64,000 bases of DNA from Salmonirosea aquatica (GCF_009296315.1 NZ_WHLY01000002.1:1302001-1366000), one strand, 5' to 3'. Positions 52,352 to 61,186 are shown, counted from the stretch's first letter. Made by a program: numbers and translations. The notes: a model not told the origin generated them from the letters alone.

Positions 52352-52384
52352 TATACTTGTATTATATTTTACTATACTTGTATT
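52352..52384 (+). promoter_or_regulatory. Direct-repeat operator candidate upstream of umuD
   Basis: The 12-mer TATACTTGTATT occurs at 52352-52363 and again at 52373-52384, 21 bp apart (two helical turns). Each contains the dyad TAC-TT-GTA, and the first sits in a larger imperfect palindrome. The second copy ends 14 bp before the umuD start codon. It is a plausible binding site for an SOS-type repressor. The preceding 260 bp (52091-52351) hold nothing else recognisable. Confidence 0.55.
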
Positions 52385-52398
52385 TTACATTAAATACC

Positions 52399-52836
52399 AT
52401 GAGCCACACAGACTCGTTTCTACCTGCCAAAGCGCAGATATCGACCCGCCATTGGATCCCTTTTTTCCATTCTTTCGTCCAGGCGGGTTTCCCCTCGCCC
52501 GCTGAGAACTACATCGAGCGGGTCTGCGATCTGAACGAGTTGTGCATTACCAACGCCGAGGCTACCTACTTTGTACGGGCAACGGGCGACAGCATGAATG
52601 GCGATCGCATCGAGGTAGGTGATGTGCTGGTAGTGGACTGCTCGCTGGAAGCCCGGGAAGGCCGGATCGTGATTGTGTGGCTCAACGGCGAACATACCGT
52701 CAAGCGGATCCATTATCAGGAAGAAAATGTGATTCTTGTGCCCTCCAATCCCCGTTTTTCTCCCATCCGGGTAGGGCCTGGCGACGATTTTCGGGTCTTC
52801 GGGGTAGTCACCTATGTCTTACATAAATCCAGTTAG
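52399..52836 (+). CDS. umuD: UmuD-like self-cleaving S24 peptidase, DNA polymerase V subunit
   Basis: 145 aa from ATG 52399. The cleavage site A29-G30 lies in FVQAGFPSPAENYIE; the catalytic pair is S65 (ATGDSMNGDRI) and K102 (EHTVKRIHY). There is no DNA-binding N-terminal domain, so it is UmuD rather than LexA. After RecA-stimulated cleavage it would activate UmuC for translesion synthesis. The frame extends 19 codons upstream through the AT-rich operator, which is not credible as coding. umuC follows 2 bp after the stop. Confidence 0.93.
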   Translation: MSHTDSFLPAKAQISTRHWIPFFHSFVQAGFPSPAENYIERVCDLNELCITNAEATYFVRATGDSMNGDRIEVGDVLVVDCSLEAREGRIVIVWLNGEHTVKRIHYQEENVILVPSNPRFSPIRVGPGDDFRVFGVVTYVLHKSS

Positions 52837-52838
52837 CT

Positions 52839-54119
52839 ATGTTTGGACTGGTGGATTGCAACAATTTCTACGTTTCCTGCGAGCGGAGCTTCAATCCTTC
52901 TCTGGAAGGTCGCCCGGTGGTGGTGCTTTCCAACAACGACGGTTGCGTGATTGCACGTTCCAATGAAGCCAAGTCAGTGGAGATCAAGATGGGTACTCCT
53001 TATTTTCAGTTGAAGGATACGATCAAAGAACATGATGTGCGGGTATTCAGCAGCAACTACACGCTCTACGGCGATCTTTCGGCACGGGTGATGGCTACAT
53101 TAGGTAGGTTCGTGGATCAGGTAGAAATATATTCCATCGATGAAGCCTTTCTGGATTTTGAAGGCTTTGCCCACCTGTACCCGGATTTGCACCAACTGGC
53201 CTTAACTTTGCAAAGTACGGTCAGGCAGTGGACGCGCATCCCGGTATCCATAGGCATGGCCCCGACCAAGACGCTCTGCAAGGTGGCCAACTACTTTGCC
53301 AAACGCCAGGCAGAGAACCGGGGCATTCTGCTTTTGGATTCGCCTGAACGGATTTCTGAAATTTTACAGGAATTTCCCGTCTCCGAACTCTGGGGTGTGG
53401 GTTCGCGCTATGCGGCCCTACTCCGCCGCAATGCCATTCGCACCGCTGCCCAGTTCAGCAACGCGCCCGACGACTGGATCAACCGGACCATGACCGTGAA
53501 CGGACTGCGACTGGCCTACGAATTGCGGGGGGTACCCTGTAAGATGCTGGAAACAGAATTCGCCCCTAAGAAGGCGATCTGCACCAGCCCGAGTTTCGGA
53601 CGGCTGATTCCTGACCTGAAGACCATGTCGGAAGCTTTAGTGACGCACCTGAGCCGTGCCGCCGAAAAACTGCGCAGACAGGGCTCGGCGGCCGGGACAA
53701 TGACCGTCTTTGTCCATACCAACCGCTTCAAGCGATCGGCCAATGGACAGCCCGCCCGGCAGTATTACAACAGCCGTACCATACAGTTGCCGCATCCCAC
53801 GGCTAGTACCGCCGAACTGACGGGCTACGCACTGGCAGCGCTACAATCGGTCTATCAGTTCGGCTACGCATACCAGAAAGTAGGTGTAATCCTGTCAGGC
53901 CTGGTACCCATCGACCACCACCAGACCCATTACTTCACTAAAGGTCCCGATGAGCGACTGGCCGTACTGTCGGCAACCATGGATCGCCTCAATCACCGCT
54001 TTGGGCGCGACAAGGTACGGCTGGCTAGTGCGGGCTACGACGTCACCTGGCATCACAGGCAACAGTGGATGTCGCCAGCCTACACCACGAAATGGACGGA
54101 CTTGTTACAAGTTAAATAA
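52839..54119 (+). CDS. umuC: Y-family DNA polymerase V catalytic subunit
   Basis: 426 aa. The palm motifs LVDCNNFYVSCER (Asp6) and YSIDEAFLDF (about residues 99-108) provide the metal-binding acids; IPVSIGMAPTKTLCKVANYFAK and ELWGVGSRYAALL are typical of UmuC. The C-terminal DUF4113-like region ends TTKWTDLLQVK. It copies damaged DNA together with cleaved UmuD. Two bases separate it from umuD. The convergent SRAP gene ends 15 bp beyond. Confidence 0.95.
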   Translation: MFGLVDCNNFYVSCERSFNPSLEGRPVVVLSNNDGCVIARSNEAKSVEIKMGTPYFQLKDTIKEHDVRVFSSNYTLYGDLSARVMATLGRFVDQVEIYSIDEAFLDFEGFAHLYPDLHQLALTLQSTVRQWTRIPVSIGMAPTKTLCKVANYFAKRQAENRGILLLDSPERISEILQEFPVSELWGVGSRYAALLRRNAIRTAAQFSNAPDDWINRTMTVNGLRLAYELRGVPCKMLETEFAPKKAICTSPSFGRLIPDLKTMSEALVTHLSRAAEKLRRQGSAAGTMTVFVHTNRFKRSANGQPARQYYNSRTIQLPHPTASTAELTGYALAALQSVYQFGYAYQKVGVILSGLVPIDHHQTHYFTKGPDERLAVLSATMDRLNHRFGRDKVRLASAGYDVTWHHRQQWMSPAYTTKWTDLLQVK

Positions 54120-54134
54120 CCTGGTCCGTTCGTT

Positions 54135-54869
54135 TCAGGAAAGCAAATCCGAAAGTTCAGGGTAATTGTGAGGTTCCAGCACGGCTGGAACATCGGTAGG
54201 TTCGGTTCGGGAGGTGATTTGCTTGCTAATCGGGTACGCCCGCAGCGCTTCGGCCGCATAGGGTTCCGAGAGCAATTCCAGGATTTCCTTTGATTCCAGA
54301 GTTCGATTCAGGTACTCCCGTTCCGATTCGCGAGTCAGCAGACAAGGCATCCGTTTTTTGCTGTTGTGTATCTTGGCCATCAGTGTATTCGCAGGCTGGG
54401 TCAGCATGGTGTAAGAATAATGAACTTCCCCGGTGGCGGGGTCGGCCCATTCGTCCCACAAGCCCGCGATACTCACGATCTCTTCCTTTTGGGGGTGAAT
54501 ATAAAAGGGGTACTTTTTCTTGCCTTCCGTATGCCATTCAAAAAAGCCCGTCACCGGGATCAGGCACCGCCTGCCCGCGCTTGCTGCGCCCCGGAAGGAG
54601 GGTTTCTCATACATAGTTTCGTAGCGGCAATTGATGGTCATAGTACGCAACTTTTTGGCGTCCTGTTCACTTTTGGTCCAGCCTGGAATCATCCCCCAGG
54701 TGAATAGGGAAAGTATTTCGGGCTGCTGAACCGTCACCAACGGCCAGAATGGCACGGCGTAGGCATTGGCATGGATGACCGATTTCCATGTCTTACCCTT
54801 GGCTAGTTCGGCCTTGTAGCGCGCTTCCAGGGCGGCTTTTTTGACGTCGAGTGAGGTATGATAGCACAT
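54135..54869 (-). CDS. SRAP/YedK-type protein that crosslinks to abasic sites
   Basis: 244 aa of the HMCES/YedK family. Cys2 directly after the initiator Met (MCYHTS) is the residue that forms the thiazolidine link with an abasic site in single-stranded DNA. Other family motifs are NCRYETMYEKPSFR, CLIPVTGFFEWH and the His in LMAKIHNSKKRMP. Its placement against umuDC fits the family's link to the SOS response. It protects abasic sites at replication forks. Confidence 0.93.
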   Translation of the reverse strand: MCYHTSLDVKKAALEARYKAELAKGKTWKSVIHANAYAVPFWPLVTVQQPEILSLFTWGMIPGWTKSEQDAKKLRTMTINCRYETMYEKPSFRGAASAGRRCLIPVTGFFEWHTEGKKKYPFYIHPQKEEIVSIAGLWDEWADPATGEVHYSYTMLTQPANTLMAKIHNSKKRMPCLLTRESEREYLNRTLESKEILELLSEPYAAEALRAYPISKQITSRTEPTDVPAVLEPHNYPELSDLLS

Positions 54870-55420
54870 GTTTGAAGTGAATTATTTTGTATGTAATCGG
54901 TTTTAAAAAAAAGCTGCTATTCCTCGGCAACTACTTTTTATTTGACCCGAAGCAGTCAGATCCGCTTTACCTATCGCTTCAGAATAAGCAATAAAAAAGG
55001 AAGTCCGATGACTAATATAGTTCGGTGTAGGTATTGGTATTCAACGTCTAGACTATACCGTCAGTTACCAATAGTCCTACTGAAAACCATCTGTCGGTTG
55101 AAATAAAAATTCGTCATTCCCGCTTTGAGCATTCAATAAAGCATCAAATCACCTTGATTGGAAACGTATAGTAGTGGGATTCTTAACAAAGTATTTATAA
55201 AATATATAGAAAAAGGGATAAAAACATTTGCTTTTTACCTTTCCATTCTATATCTTTCTCACGAATCTAATTAACCTGTCTTCTAGTACTTAACAAGTAA
55301 GTTTGGAGTTTTCTTATTGAATACTTCTTTTTCAACGATCCCCTTTTAACAAATTGTCATCGATTTTTTCAGGATTTTTCTTGAACGAGGACGCAAGGAG
55401 TATGATGTTGTTCGAAATAT

Positions 55421-55482
55421 AATATATAGTGTGTGTGTAGTCAAAACAGCCGGGCAGCATTTGCAGCCCGGCTGTTTGTTTT
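55421..55482 (+). repeat. Hairpin repeat copy 1 (possible small RNA/terminator)
   Basis: Starts with AATATATA and a TG-rich run, then a perfect 12-bp stem AAACAGCCGGGC (55444-55455) / GCCCGGCTGTTT (55466-55477) around AGCATTTGCA, followed by GTTTT. The same order is seen at 56469-56532. By itself the hairpin is a good rho-independent terminator, yet no gene precedes it on either strand nearby. Confidence 0.6.
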
Positions 55483-56468
55483 ACTCGTTATCAAGTAACT
55501 GTATTGAGTTGGCTATTACTTGTAACAGCGTAAAAGCATTGCAAACTGAGTATGAGAATTTAATTTATCAAACAGATTGATTGTCATATTGACAGTACCC
55601 TGTTCTTACCTAATCCGCTCCTTCTGGCTTAGTACGGAGTAATGGACTACTCCGAGATATCAAGACTGAGTGTGTATATAACGTGGATCAGATGGGTGGT
55701 GCTCGCAGCGGGGCGATTTTTTGTTAGGCCCGAAGTCTAAGGTTATACCTATTTATGCTTTCCTTGCGCTTTTCCCTACCACTAATCTTTTATCTTTATT
55801 TTCGCTTCTAGCGTCATTAAATAGCTGCCAGAAATCCTCATATAGCAGCGAGGGTTTGGAAAAAATTATTCATAAAAATGGATTTGACTGGGAGTTTTCA
55901 AGCGCAACAGGTGCAAGGTATCCAATCGGCAGGCTGGAACGCAACGGGTTATGCCTTGTCTAGGTCCTTACGAAGAACCAACAGTAAAGACCGGATCTAA
56001 GAAAAACCAAGGTACCTTACGAACGGAAGGAAAGCAGTGAACAGAGCTTTGTCAGAACCCTATTAAAAAGCAAAACGAAAAAAAGTAACTAGATACGCTT
56101 TCTAAAAAGAAAATATCAAAATTGTAACTGAAAAATAAATAATGGTAAATTTTCTTTTAGGACTTTTAAGCGAATAGAGTATATTATTGTGTGTGCATAG
56201 TGTGTAAGTAACTAGAAGCAAAGGTAACTAAGTTATTGATTATGAAACAATTTATTAGTAATTATTTTTTATACTATTTTTTTACACAGTCACAAAAGCA
56301 GCACTTTCTGTCTCAATACGAGACAATGGTTTTTGTAACTAGTCACAGTTAGCTATGAAAGACATGAACCAGCTCGCCCAAAATAGCTATTATTGACTAA
56401 TAGAATATAAGCATAATGCTGCAGTCCTGTACGGTTTAAAGGTGAAGGATATTGACGCTCAGGTCATC

Positions 56469-56532
56469 AATATATAAATGTGTGTATAGTGTATAACAGC
56501 CAGACAGCCTTTGCAGATCGGCTGTTTTCTTG
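56469..56532 (+). repeat. Hairpin repeat copy 2 (possible small RNA/terminator)
   Basis: AATATATA and a TG-rich run, then AACAGCC (56495-56501) pairing with GGCTGTT (56520-56526), loop AGCCTTTGCA (one base different from copy 1), then a T-rich tail. The inner four stem bases have diverged, so this copy is weaker. About 1.05 kb from copy 1. Confidence 0.55.
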
Positions 56533-56599
56533 TAAGATTCGGGCTGCTGGAAAAGGGTCAACAAAAAGAATCAACCCGAAATAATGTCCTCAATTCATT

Positions 56600-56634
56600 A
56601 AAAAAGCCCACAGCCTTGAGGCCGGGGCCTTTTT
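56600..56634 (-). terminator. Terminator after small-family gene C
   Basis: On the minus strand, AAAAAGG... CCC pairs with GGGC-TTTTTT around an inner GCC-TCAA-GGC stem, ending in six Ts. It lies 24 bp beyond the stop of the minus-strand gene at 56659-56895. The plus strand also ends in five Ts, so it could work in both directions. Confidence 0.6.
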
Positions 56635-56658
56635 GATAGTATTAAAATGCATCACAGT

Positions 56659-56895
56659 TTATGCCACTCTAAGGTGTGAACATCTTTCGAGAACCTGATC
56701 AAGGTCATTCTGTCGTTTGTTCTGGCAGTCGTAATACCAGGTACGAACGACCTGATCGTCCAGGCCACAAAAATAGAGAACCCATAGATTGGGCTTTGCA
56801 GGAAAGGCGGGGCTGAGTCTGATTCTTGCCACCTTCGAAGCTTCCACCGTCAGATTGTTCAATCCGCTTCTGAACTTACTTTTTAAAAGGGCCAT
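56659..56895 (-). CDS. Small paralogous-family protein C (78 aa), function unknown
   Basis: Starts MALLKSKFRSGLNNLTVEAS and shares the family core as LWVLYFCGLDDQVVRTWYY, followed by a charged helix (NKRQNDLDQVLERC). It is closest to D (57530-57823): both start M-x-L-x-x-S-K-F and have R-x-K/R-L-S-P-A. The GLDDQ loop is shorter than in A and B. An ATAGGT half-site lies 41-46 bp upstream. No known domain. Confidence 0.72.
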   Translation of the reverse strand: MALLKSKFRSGLNNLTVEASKVARIRLSPAFPAKPNLWVLYFCGLDDQVVRTWYYDCQNKRQNDLDQVLERCSHLRVA

Positions 56896-57221
56896 AGCTA
56901 TTAGATTAATGTAGATAAGTAATATAATTTGTTGTACCTATCTCAATAGAGCCTTGAAATTGATATTTATAATAGCCTCATTCGCCCAATAGGTTACTTT
57001 CATAGACCAAATGGACCTGGGAATAGATGAACACGCGAACCGTTTTAACGTAATCTAGGGCGGGGTTGGGGCTAAGACTGAAATATTTGCATTACGTAGC
57101 CGCTTTTCGGTTTTTTAATTTAAAAATGCCCTCTCCGGATCGTGTTGCTTTTCAAAAGGTACGAAGTACTAGTTAGTGTTGTTCGGCTGTCTTTGACTGT
57201 CCGCCTGGTACGTAAGAAAAA

Positions 57222-57245
57222 GCCCGCTGTATCGATACAGCGGGC
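57222..57245 (-). terminator. Terminator after small-family gene B
   Basis: A perfect 24-bp palindrome (GCCCGCTGTATC and its complement) starting 5 bp beyond the minus-strand stop at 57250, followed on that strand by a run of five Ts and CTT. Clear intrinsic terminator for the D-B gene pair. Confidence 0.85.
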
Positions 57246-57249
57246 GACC

Positions 57250-57498
57250 TTATATAATGGGTAGGTGTGGATATTTTAGTCGGATACTGGCTAGTTCTTG
57301 TTCACGCATAGCCTTTGACGCATAGAACCATACCCGCACGATCTTATCATGTCCCTGGTCATCGGCTCCATAAAAATAAAGGATCGACAGTTGAGGATTA
57401 TCAGGATCGGCAGGGGCAGGTACCACCCGGCGTATTTTTGCTTCCTCAACCGGAGGATTCATGTTTTTAACCCTGAACAGGCTCGAAATACTTTCCAT
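57250..57498 (-). CDS. Small paralogous-family protein B (82 aa), function unknown
   Basis: Start at 57498 (MESISSLFRVKNMNPPV) matches protein A residue for residue from the first Met, although the frame is open 22 codons further upstream. The core is LSILYFYGADDQGHDKIVRVWFY, followed by a helix REQELASIRLKYPHLPII. A and B share most of their residues, so they are recent duplicates now 5.4 kb apart in opposite orientation, with umuD, umuC and SRAP between them. It follows D by 31 bp in the same direction and ends at a strong terminator. Role unknown. Confidence 0.78.
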   Translation of the reverse strand: MESISSLFRVKNMNPPVEEAKIRRVVPAPADPDNPQLSILYFYGADDQGHDKIVRVWFYASKAMREQELASIRLKYPHLPII

Positions 57499-57529
57499 TT
57501 GTGTGTGCAATTTTGCCGCATAGAGGGAA

Positions 57530-57823
57530 TTACCTTGGGACGCAAGCTTTGGGTACCGATGCACTATACTGCACTTGGCACACTATAATTTGGGGATTAT
57601 TTTTTAAGATTCCCCGTAAGTCATCCATCCGCTTGCGGTTAGTAGTATAAAACCACGATCTCAACACTTCATCATTCTGATTTTCATCCAACCCGTAGAA
57701 ACGAAGAATCCACAAGCCTTTATTCTTAGGACTCGCCGGACTCAGCTTAATTTTTCTGACCAGCGACAATTCCAGAGGCCGATTATCATAATCGGTATCA
57801 AATTTACTACGTATTAGTGACAT
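57530..57823 (-). CDS. Small paralogous-family protein D (97 aa), function unknown
   Basis: MSLIRSKFDTDYDNRPLELS opening, core LWILRFYGLDENQNDEVLRSWFY, then NRKRMDDLRGILKNNPQIIV. The other members stop at this point, but D continues for another 16 residues (CQVQYSASV...CVPR). First gene of the minus-strand pair D-B, with a 25-bp palindromic site 31-55 bp upstream of its start. No signal peptide or known domain. Confidence 0.72.
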   Translation of the reverse strand: MSLIRSKFDTDYDNRPLELSLVRKIKLSPASPKNKGLWILRFYGLDENQNDEVLRSWFYTTNRKRMDDLRGILKNNPQIIVCQVQYSASVPKACVPR

Positions 57824-57853
57824 AACATTGGGGGAGAAGGTAGGCTTTTTATA

Positions 57854-57878
57854 AATATAGGTTATATATACCTATATT
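57854..57878. promoter_or_regulatory. Palindromic operator candidate upstream of gene D
   Basis: AATATAGGT (57854-57862) and its exact reverse complement ACCTATATT (57870-57878) flank a 7-bp TATATAT spacer. The site lies 31-55 bp upstream of the minus-strand gene D, where a dimeric repressor would overlap a promoter. The half-site ATAGGT recurs upstream of gene C. Confidence 0.5.
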
Positions 57879-58494
57879 AAAACCATTCCATTTCCTTATC
57901 CCATCCTATCACCAGACAATCACATCCAGATTATAGTCTCAGATTTTCTGCGGATATCTTTCGCCTGCCTTCATTTATATGTGTCGTCTACTCCTTAACT
58001 GTTGCCTCTTGAATCTGTCTTACCGTCTACAGTTGTTGATATATAGACTGTCGCTGCAAGGGCCACGTGTTTTCAGACTCTAACCTCACATTGCATTATA
58101 GAGTACCGTCAAGCAATTGAGAAATTTTGATTGGTCCGATGTATTCTACGATGACAATTTTTAAGTAATAAATATACAAAATTTTTATTTGCATTCCTGA
58201 TACTCATTGGCCTGACTCGATCCTTAAAAGCTATGGATTGCCGTATTCACGCAGCCTGTCAATACTCCTGGTTAAAAAATGAGCATATTACTTATCGTAG
58301 CAAGCAGGGGAGGCCCGGAATTTACTATTCATAGCGTAGTCGGCATAGCAAATAGCCTAACACAGCCAGCTGATTATGTCGAGGCAGCAGACGCTTGATC
58401 AGGCATTGGAGCGACAAAGAACTTCGGCAAAGGGAAGAAAAATAATAACACTTGCATTCCTGTGGCACGGGCGAACGGGGTACCCTGGGGCAAG
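57879..58494. other. Gene-free AT-rich interval before the tRNA
   Basis: 616 bp with no supported gene. It forms the right edge of the AT-rich block. The 3' end of tRNA-Ser faces this side, but I saw no second copy of the tRNA 3' end in the window that would mark an integrated island. Confidence 0.45.
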
Positions 58495-58498
58495 AAAA

Positions 58499-58526
58499 AA
58501 CCCGTTCAGATGATTCTGAACGGGTT
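58499..58526 (-). terminator. Terminator downstream of tRNA-Ser
   Basis: AACCCGTTCAGA pairs perfectly with TCTGAACGGGTT around a TGAT (minus strand ATCA) tetraloop, and the minus strand continues with a T-run. It begins 3 bp after the tRNA 3' end. Confidence 0.9.
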
Positions 58527-58529
58527 TTG

Positions 58530-58614
58530 CAGAGGGAGAGGGATTCGAACCCCCGGTAGGTTACCCTACAACGGTTTTCAAGACCGCCGCGTTCGACCAC
58601 TCCGCCATCCCTCT
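58530..58614 (-). tRNA. tRNA-Ser (anticodon UGA)
   Basis: Acceptor stem AGAGGGA / TCCCTCT with discriminator G, D-arm (GGCGGAGTGGTCGAA), anticodon loop CTTGAAA giving UGA, long class II variable arm (TAGG-GTAA-CCTA) and T-arm GGGGG-TTCGAAT-CCCTC. The 3' CCA is not encoded. It has its own promoter and terminator on the minus strand and reads UCA and related serine codons. Confidence 0.95.
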
Positions 58615-58648
58615 TTACTGGCCCGCCGGTGCGGTAAAAACTAGGCTG

Positions 58649-58679
58649 CAAAATTAGGGATCATTTTCAACCTGTCAAT
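58649..58679 (-). promoter_or_regulatory. Promoter of tRNA-Ser (Bacteroidota type)
   Basis: On the minus strand, TAATTTTG (58649-58656) is an exact TAnnTTTG -7 box, preceded at 19-bp spacing by ATTG (58676-58679), a close match to the -33 TTTG box. The -7 box ends 34 bp before the mature tRNA 5' end. Confidence 0.65.
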
Positions 58680-58810
58680 ACTTTTAACAGAAAAAATCTT
58701 CTGATGCCGCTTCTCTACACATAAACCCCTAGTTTTGTGCCGAGTCCGTTCGTTCCGGGCTCCTGATGGCTAGCCGCCATTGTCAACTGTCAACTGTCAA
58801 TTGTTAACCG

Positions 58811-61083
58811 ATGAGCAACGAAATACATGACGGCAACGCCCTACCCACCGTCGAAACCGCCCGCAAACTGGGGGTACTTCCCGAAGAGTTTGATCGTATC
58901 AAGGATATTCTGGGCCGTACGCCCAACTTTACCGAATTGAGTATCTTTTCGGTGATGTGGTCGGAGCATTGTTCTTATAAGAATTCTATCGTGTGGCTCA
59001 AAACGCTGCCCCGCGACTCGGACCGCATGCTGGCCAAGGCCGGGGAGGAGAACGCCGGACTGGTGGACATCGGCGACGGACTAGCGTGTAGTTTCAAAAT
59101 CGAATCCCATAACCATCCCTCAGCGCTGGAACCCTATCAGGGAGCAGCTACGGGCGTGGGCGGCATCAACCGCGACATATTCACGATGGGCGCCCGGCCC
59201 ATCGCCCAGCTCAACTCGCTCCGTTTCGGCAATCCCGACCTGGCCAAAACCAAGTGGCTGGTGCGGGGGGTCGTAAAAGGCATCGGTGACTATGGTAACG
59301 CCTTCGGCATTCCCACCGTGGGAGGTGAAGTGTTTTTTGACGAATGTTACAATACCAATCCCCTCGTGAATGCCTTTTCGGCGGGCATCGTGGAGGTAGG
59401 TAAGGTAGCCAAAGCGACTTCCTATGGGGTAGGCAACCCGGTGTTCATCGTTGGCTCGGCTACGGGTAAAGATGGCATCCATGGTGCTACCTTTGCTTCG
59501 GAAGATATTTCGGACAAATCAAATGAGAAACTACCCGCCGTGCAGGTAGGTGATCCATTTATGGAAAAACTGCTGCTGGAGGCTACCCTGGAAATTATCG
59601 CGACGGGCCACGTCATTGGTATTCAGGATATGGGCGCAGCGGGCATCATCTGCTCCACGTCCGAGATGAGCGCCAAGGGCGAGCACGGCATGGTGATCGA
59701 CCTGGATAAGGTACCTACCCGCCAGACCAACATGCACGGTTGGGAAATCCTGCTTTCGGAGTCACAGGAGCGAATGCTCGTGGTGGTCGAAAAAGGCAAG
59801 GAAGACATTATTCAGGGTATCTTCGACAAGTGGGACCTGCACTGCGCCCAAATCGGCGAGGTGGTGGCTGCCGGGCCGAACGATACAGGACGCCTGCATT
59901 TTTACCAGCATGGTGAACTCATCGCCGACGTACCCGCCCACGACCTGGTGCTGGGCGGCGGGGCTCCGCAGTACCACCGCGAGTACCGCGAGCCCGCCTA
60001 CTATCAGCGATTCAAAGAATTCAATATAGACAAAGTAGCCGATACAAAAAAGGAGGAGATTGGGAAAGTAGCCCGCCACCTGCTCGCGCACCCCAACATC
60101 GCCTCGAAGCGCTGGATCTACGAGCAGTACGACTCGATGGTCGGTACAGCCAACCGAAGCACCAACCGCCCCTCCGACGCCGCCGTGGTGCGCATCCGCG
60201 ATGTGGAGCGCCCCGACTACAAAAAGGGCATCGCCATGACGGTGGATTGCAATAGCCGCTACGTGAATGCCGACCCCTACGTGGGCGCGCAGATTGCCGT
60301 GTCGGAAGCCGCCCGCAACCTTACCTGCACGGGCGCCGAACCGCTGGCCGTGACCAATAATCTCAATTTTGGCAATCCGTATGTACCGGAAGTTTACTGG
60401 CAGTTCGTGCAGGCCGTGAAGGGCATGGGCGCGGCTTGTCTGAAATTCAGTACGCCCGTCACGGGGGGAACGTGAGTTTTTACAACCAAAGCTCCGACGA
60501 CGGCCCCGTATTCCCGACACCGACCATTGGCATGATCGGCCTGATGGAACATCCCGAACACCAGATGACGCTGGATTTCAAAGCCGCCGACGACCTGATT
60601 TATCTGGTCGGTGCGGCCAAAAATGACATTGCCTCGTCGGAGTACCTGTACAGCTATCGGAAAATGAAGGAATCGCCCGCGCCGGTTTTTGATATGGAAG
60701 AAGAGTACACCTTGCATCAAGCCGTCAAACAACTTATTACCAAAGGGCTGGTGCAGTCGGTTCACGATATTTCGGATGGTGGATTATTCGTAGCCCTGGC
60801 CGAATCGGCCATGCCACGCGAACTCGGTTTCCAGATCGCGACTGACAAGAATTTCCGCACCGATGCCTACCTTTTCGGCGAAGCACAAAGCCGGGTGCTG
60901 GTTTCAGTGAAGCCGGCGCAACAGGGTGAGTTCCAGAAGTACCTGGGCGGTGAACTGAAAATCGCCCACACGCTGCTGGGTACCGTCACCGCACAGGGTT
61001 TTGTGGTAGATGGCCAGCAGGTACTGAGTTCCGACGAAGCGAAGGATTTGTACGATAATTCGATCGGCAAAATCATGGCGTAG
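58811..61083 (+). CDS. purL: Phosphoribosylformylglycinamidine synthase subunit PurL, frameshifted
   Basis: Purine biosynthesis step 4: converts FGAR to FGAM with ATP and ammonia supplied by PurQ. The N-terminal part has [34 protein letters not shown] and [10 protein letters not shown]; the C-terminal part, in another frame, has [19 protein letters not shown] and [18 protein letters not shown]. The break is at a G6 run (60463-60468); one added G gives a 757-aa protein reading [15 protein letters not shown], the normal length of the short PurL form that works with PurS and PurQ. A TAGTTTTG -7 box lies at 58730-58737. Because purL is needed for growth without purines, a real lesion is unlikely. 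Confidence 0.95.
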
Positions 61084-61142
61084 AGAGTCATAAACCTGGC
61101 AAGAGCTTTGTGCCTACCATTAAATTTTATTTTTTAAAACAG

Positions 61143-61171
61143 AAAGGGTTCGCCGGCAGCGAACCCTTTTT
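61143..61171 (+). terminator. Terminator of purL
   Basis: AAAGGGTTCGC (61143-61153) and GCGAACCCTTT (61159-61169) form an 11-bp stem with loop CGGCA and a T-run to 61171. It also isolates the toxin gene that starts 16 bp later. Confidence 0.9.
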
Positions 61172-61186
61172 CGTATATTTGTCAAT

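Larger units (their letters stand above)
54870..56599. other. AT-rich gene-poor interval beside the SOS block
   Basis: About 1.7 kb without a credible protein gene. It contains two copies of a hairpin element (listed separately) and a third TG-rich stretch at 56188-56206 without the hairpin. An 80-codon frame at 55721-55963 starts with TTG and has no recognisable features. The whole stretch looks like non-coding or decayed island DNA and may encode small RNAs. Confidence 0.5.

Noticed and set aside
55721-55963. 80-codon frame in the AT-rich gap
   Set aside because: TTG start, no ribosome-binding site and no recognisable features; likely chance.
54870-58494. CRISPR array
   Set aside because: Repeated motifs are only two or three, about 1 kb apart, with no regular spacers and no cas genes.
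57879-58614. Genomic island integrated at tRNA-Ser
   Set aside because: The AT-rich block abuts the tRNA 3' end, but no integrase and no direct repeat of the tRNA 3' sequence were found in the window.
58770-58810. Short tandem GTCAACT repeats before purL
   Set aside because: Only two to three imperfect units; no evidence of function.
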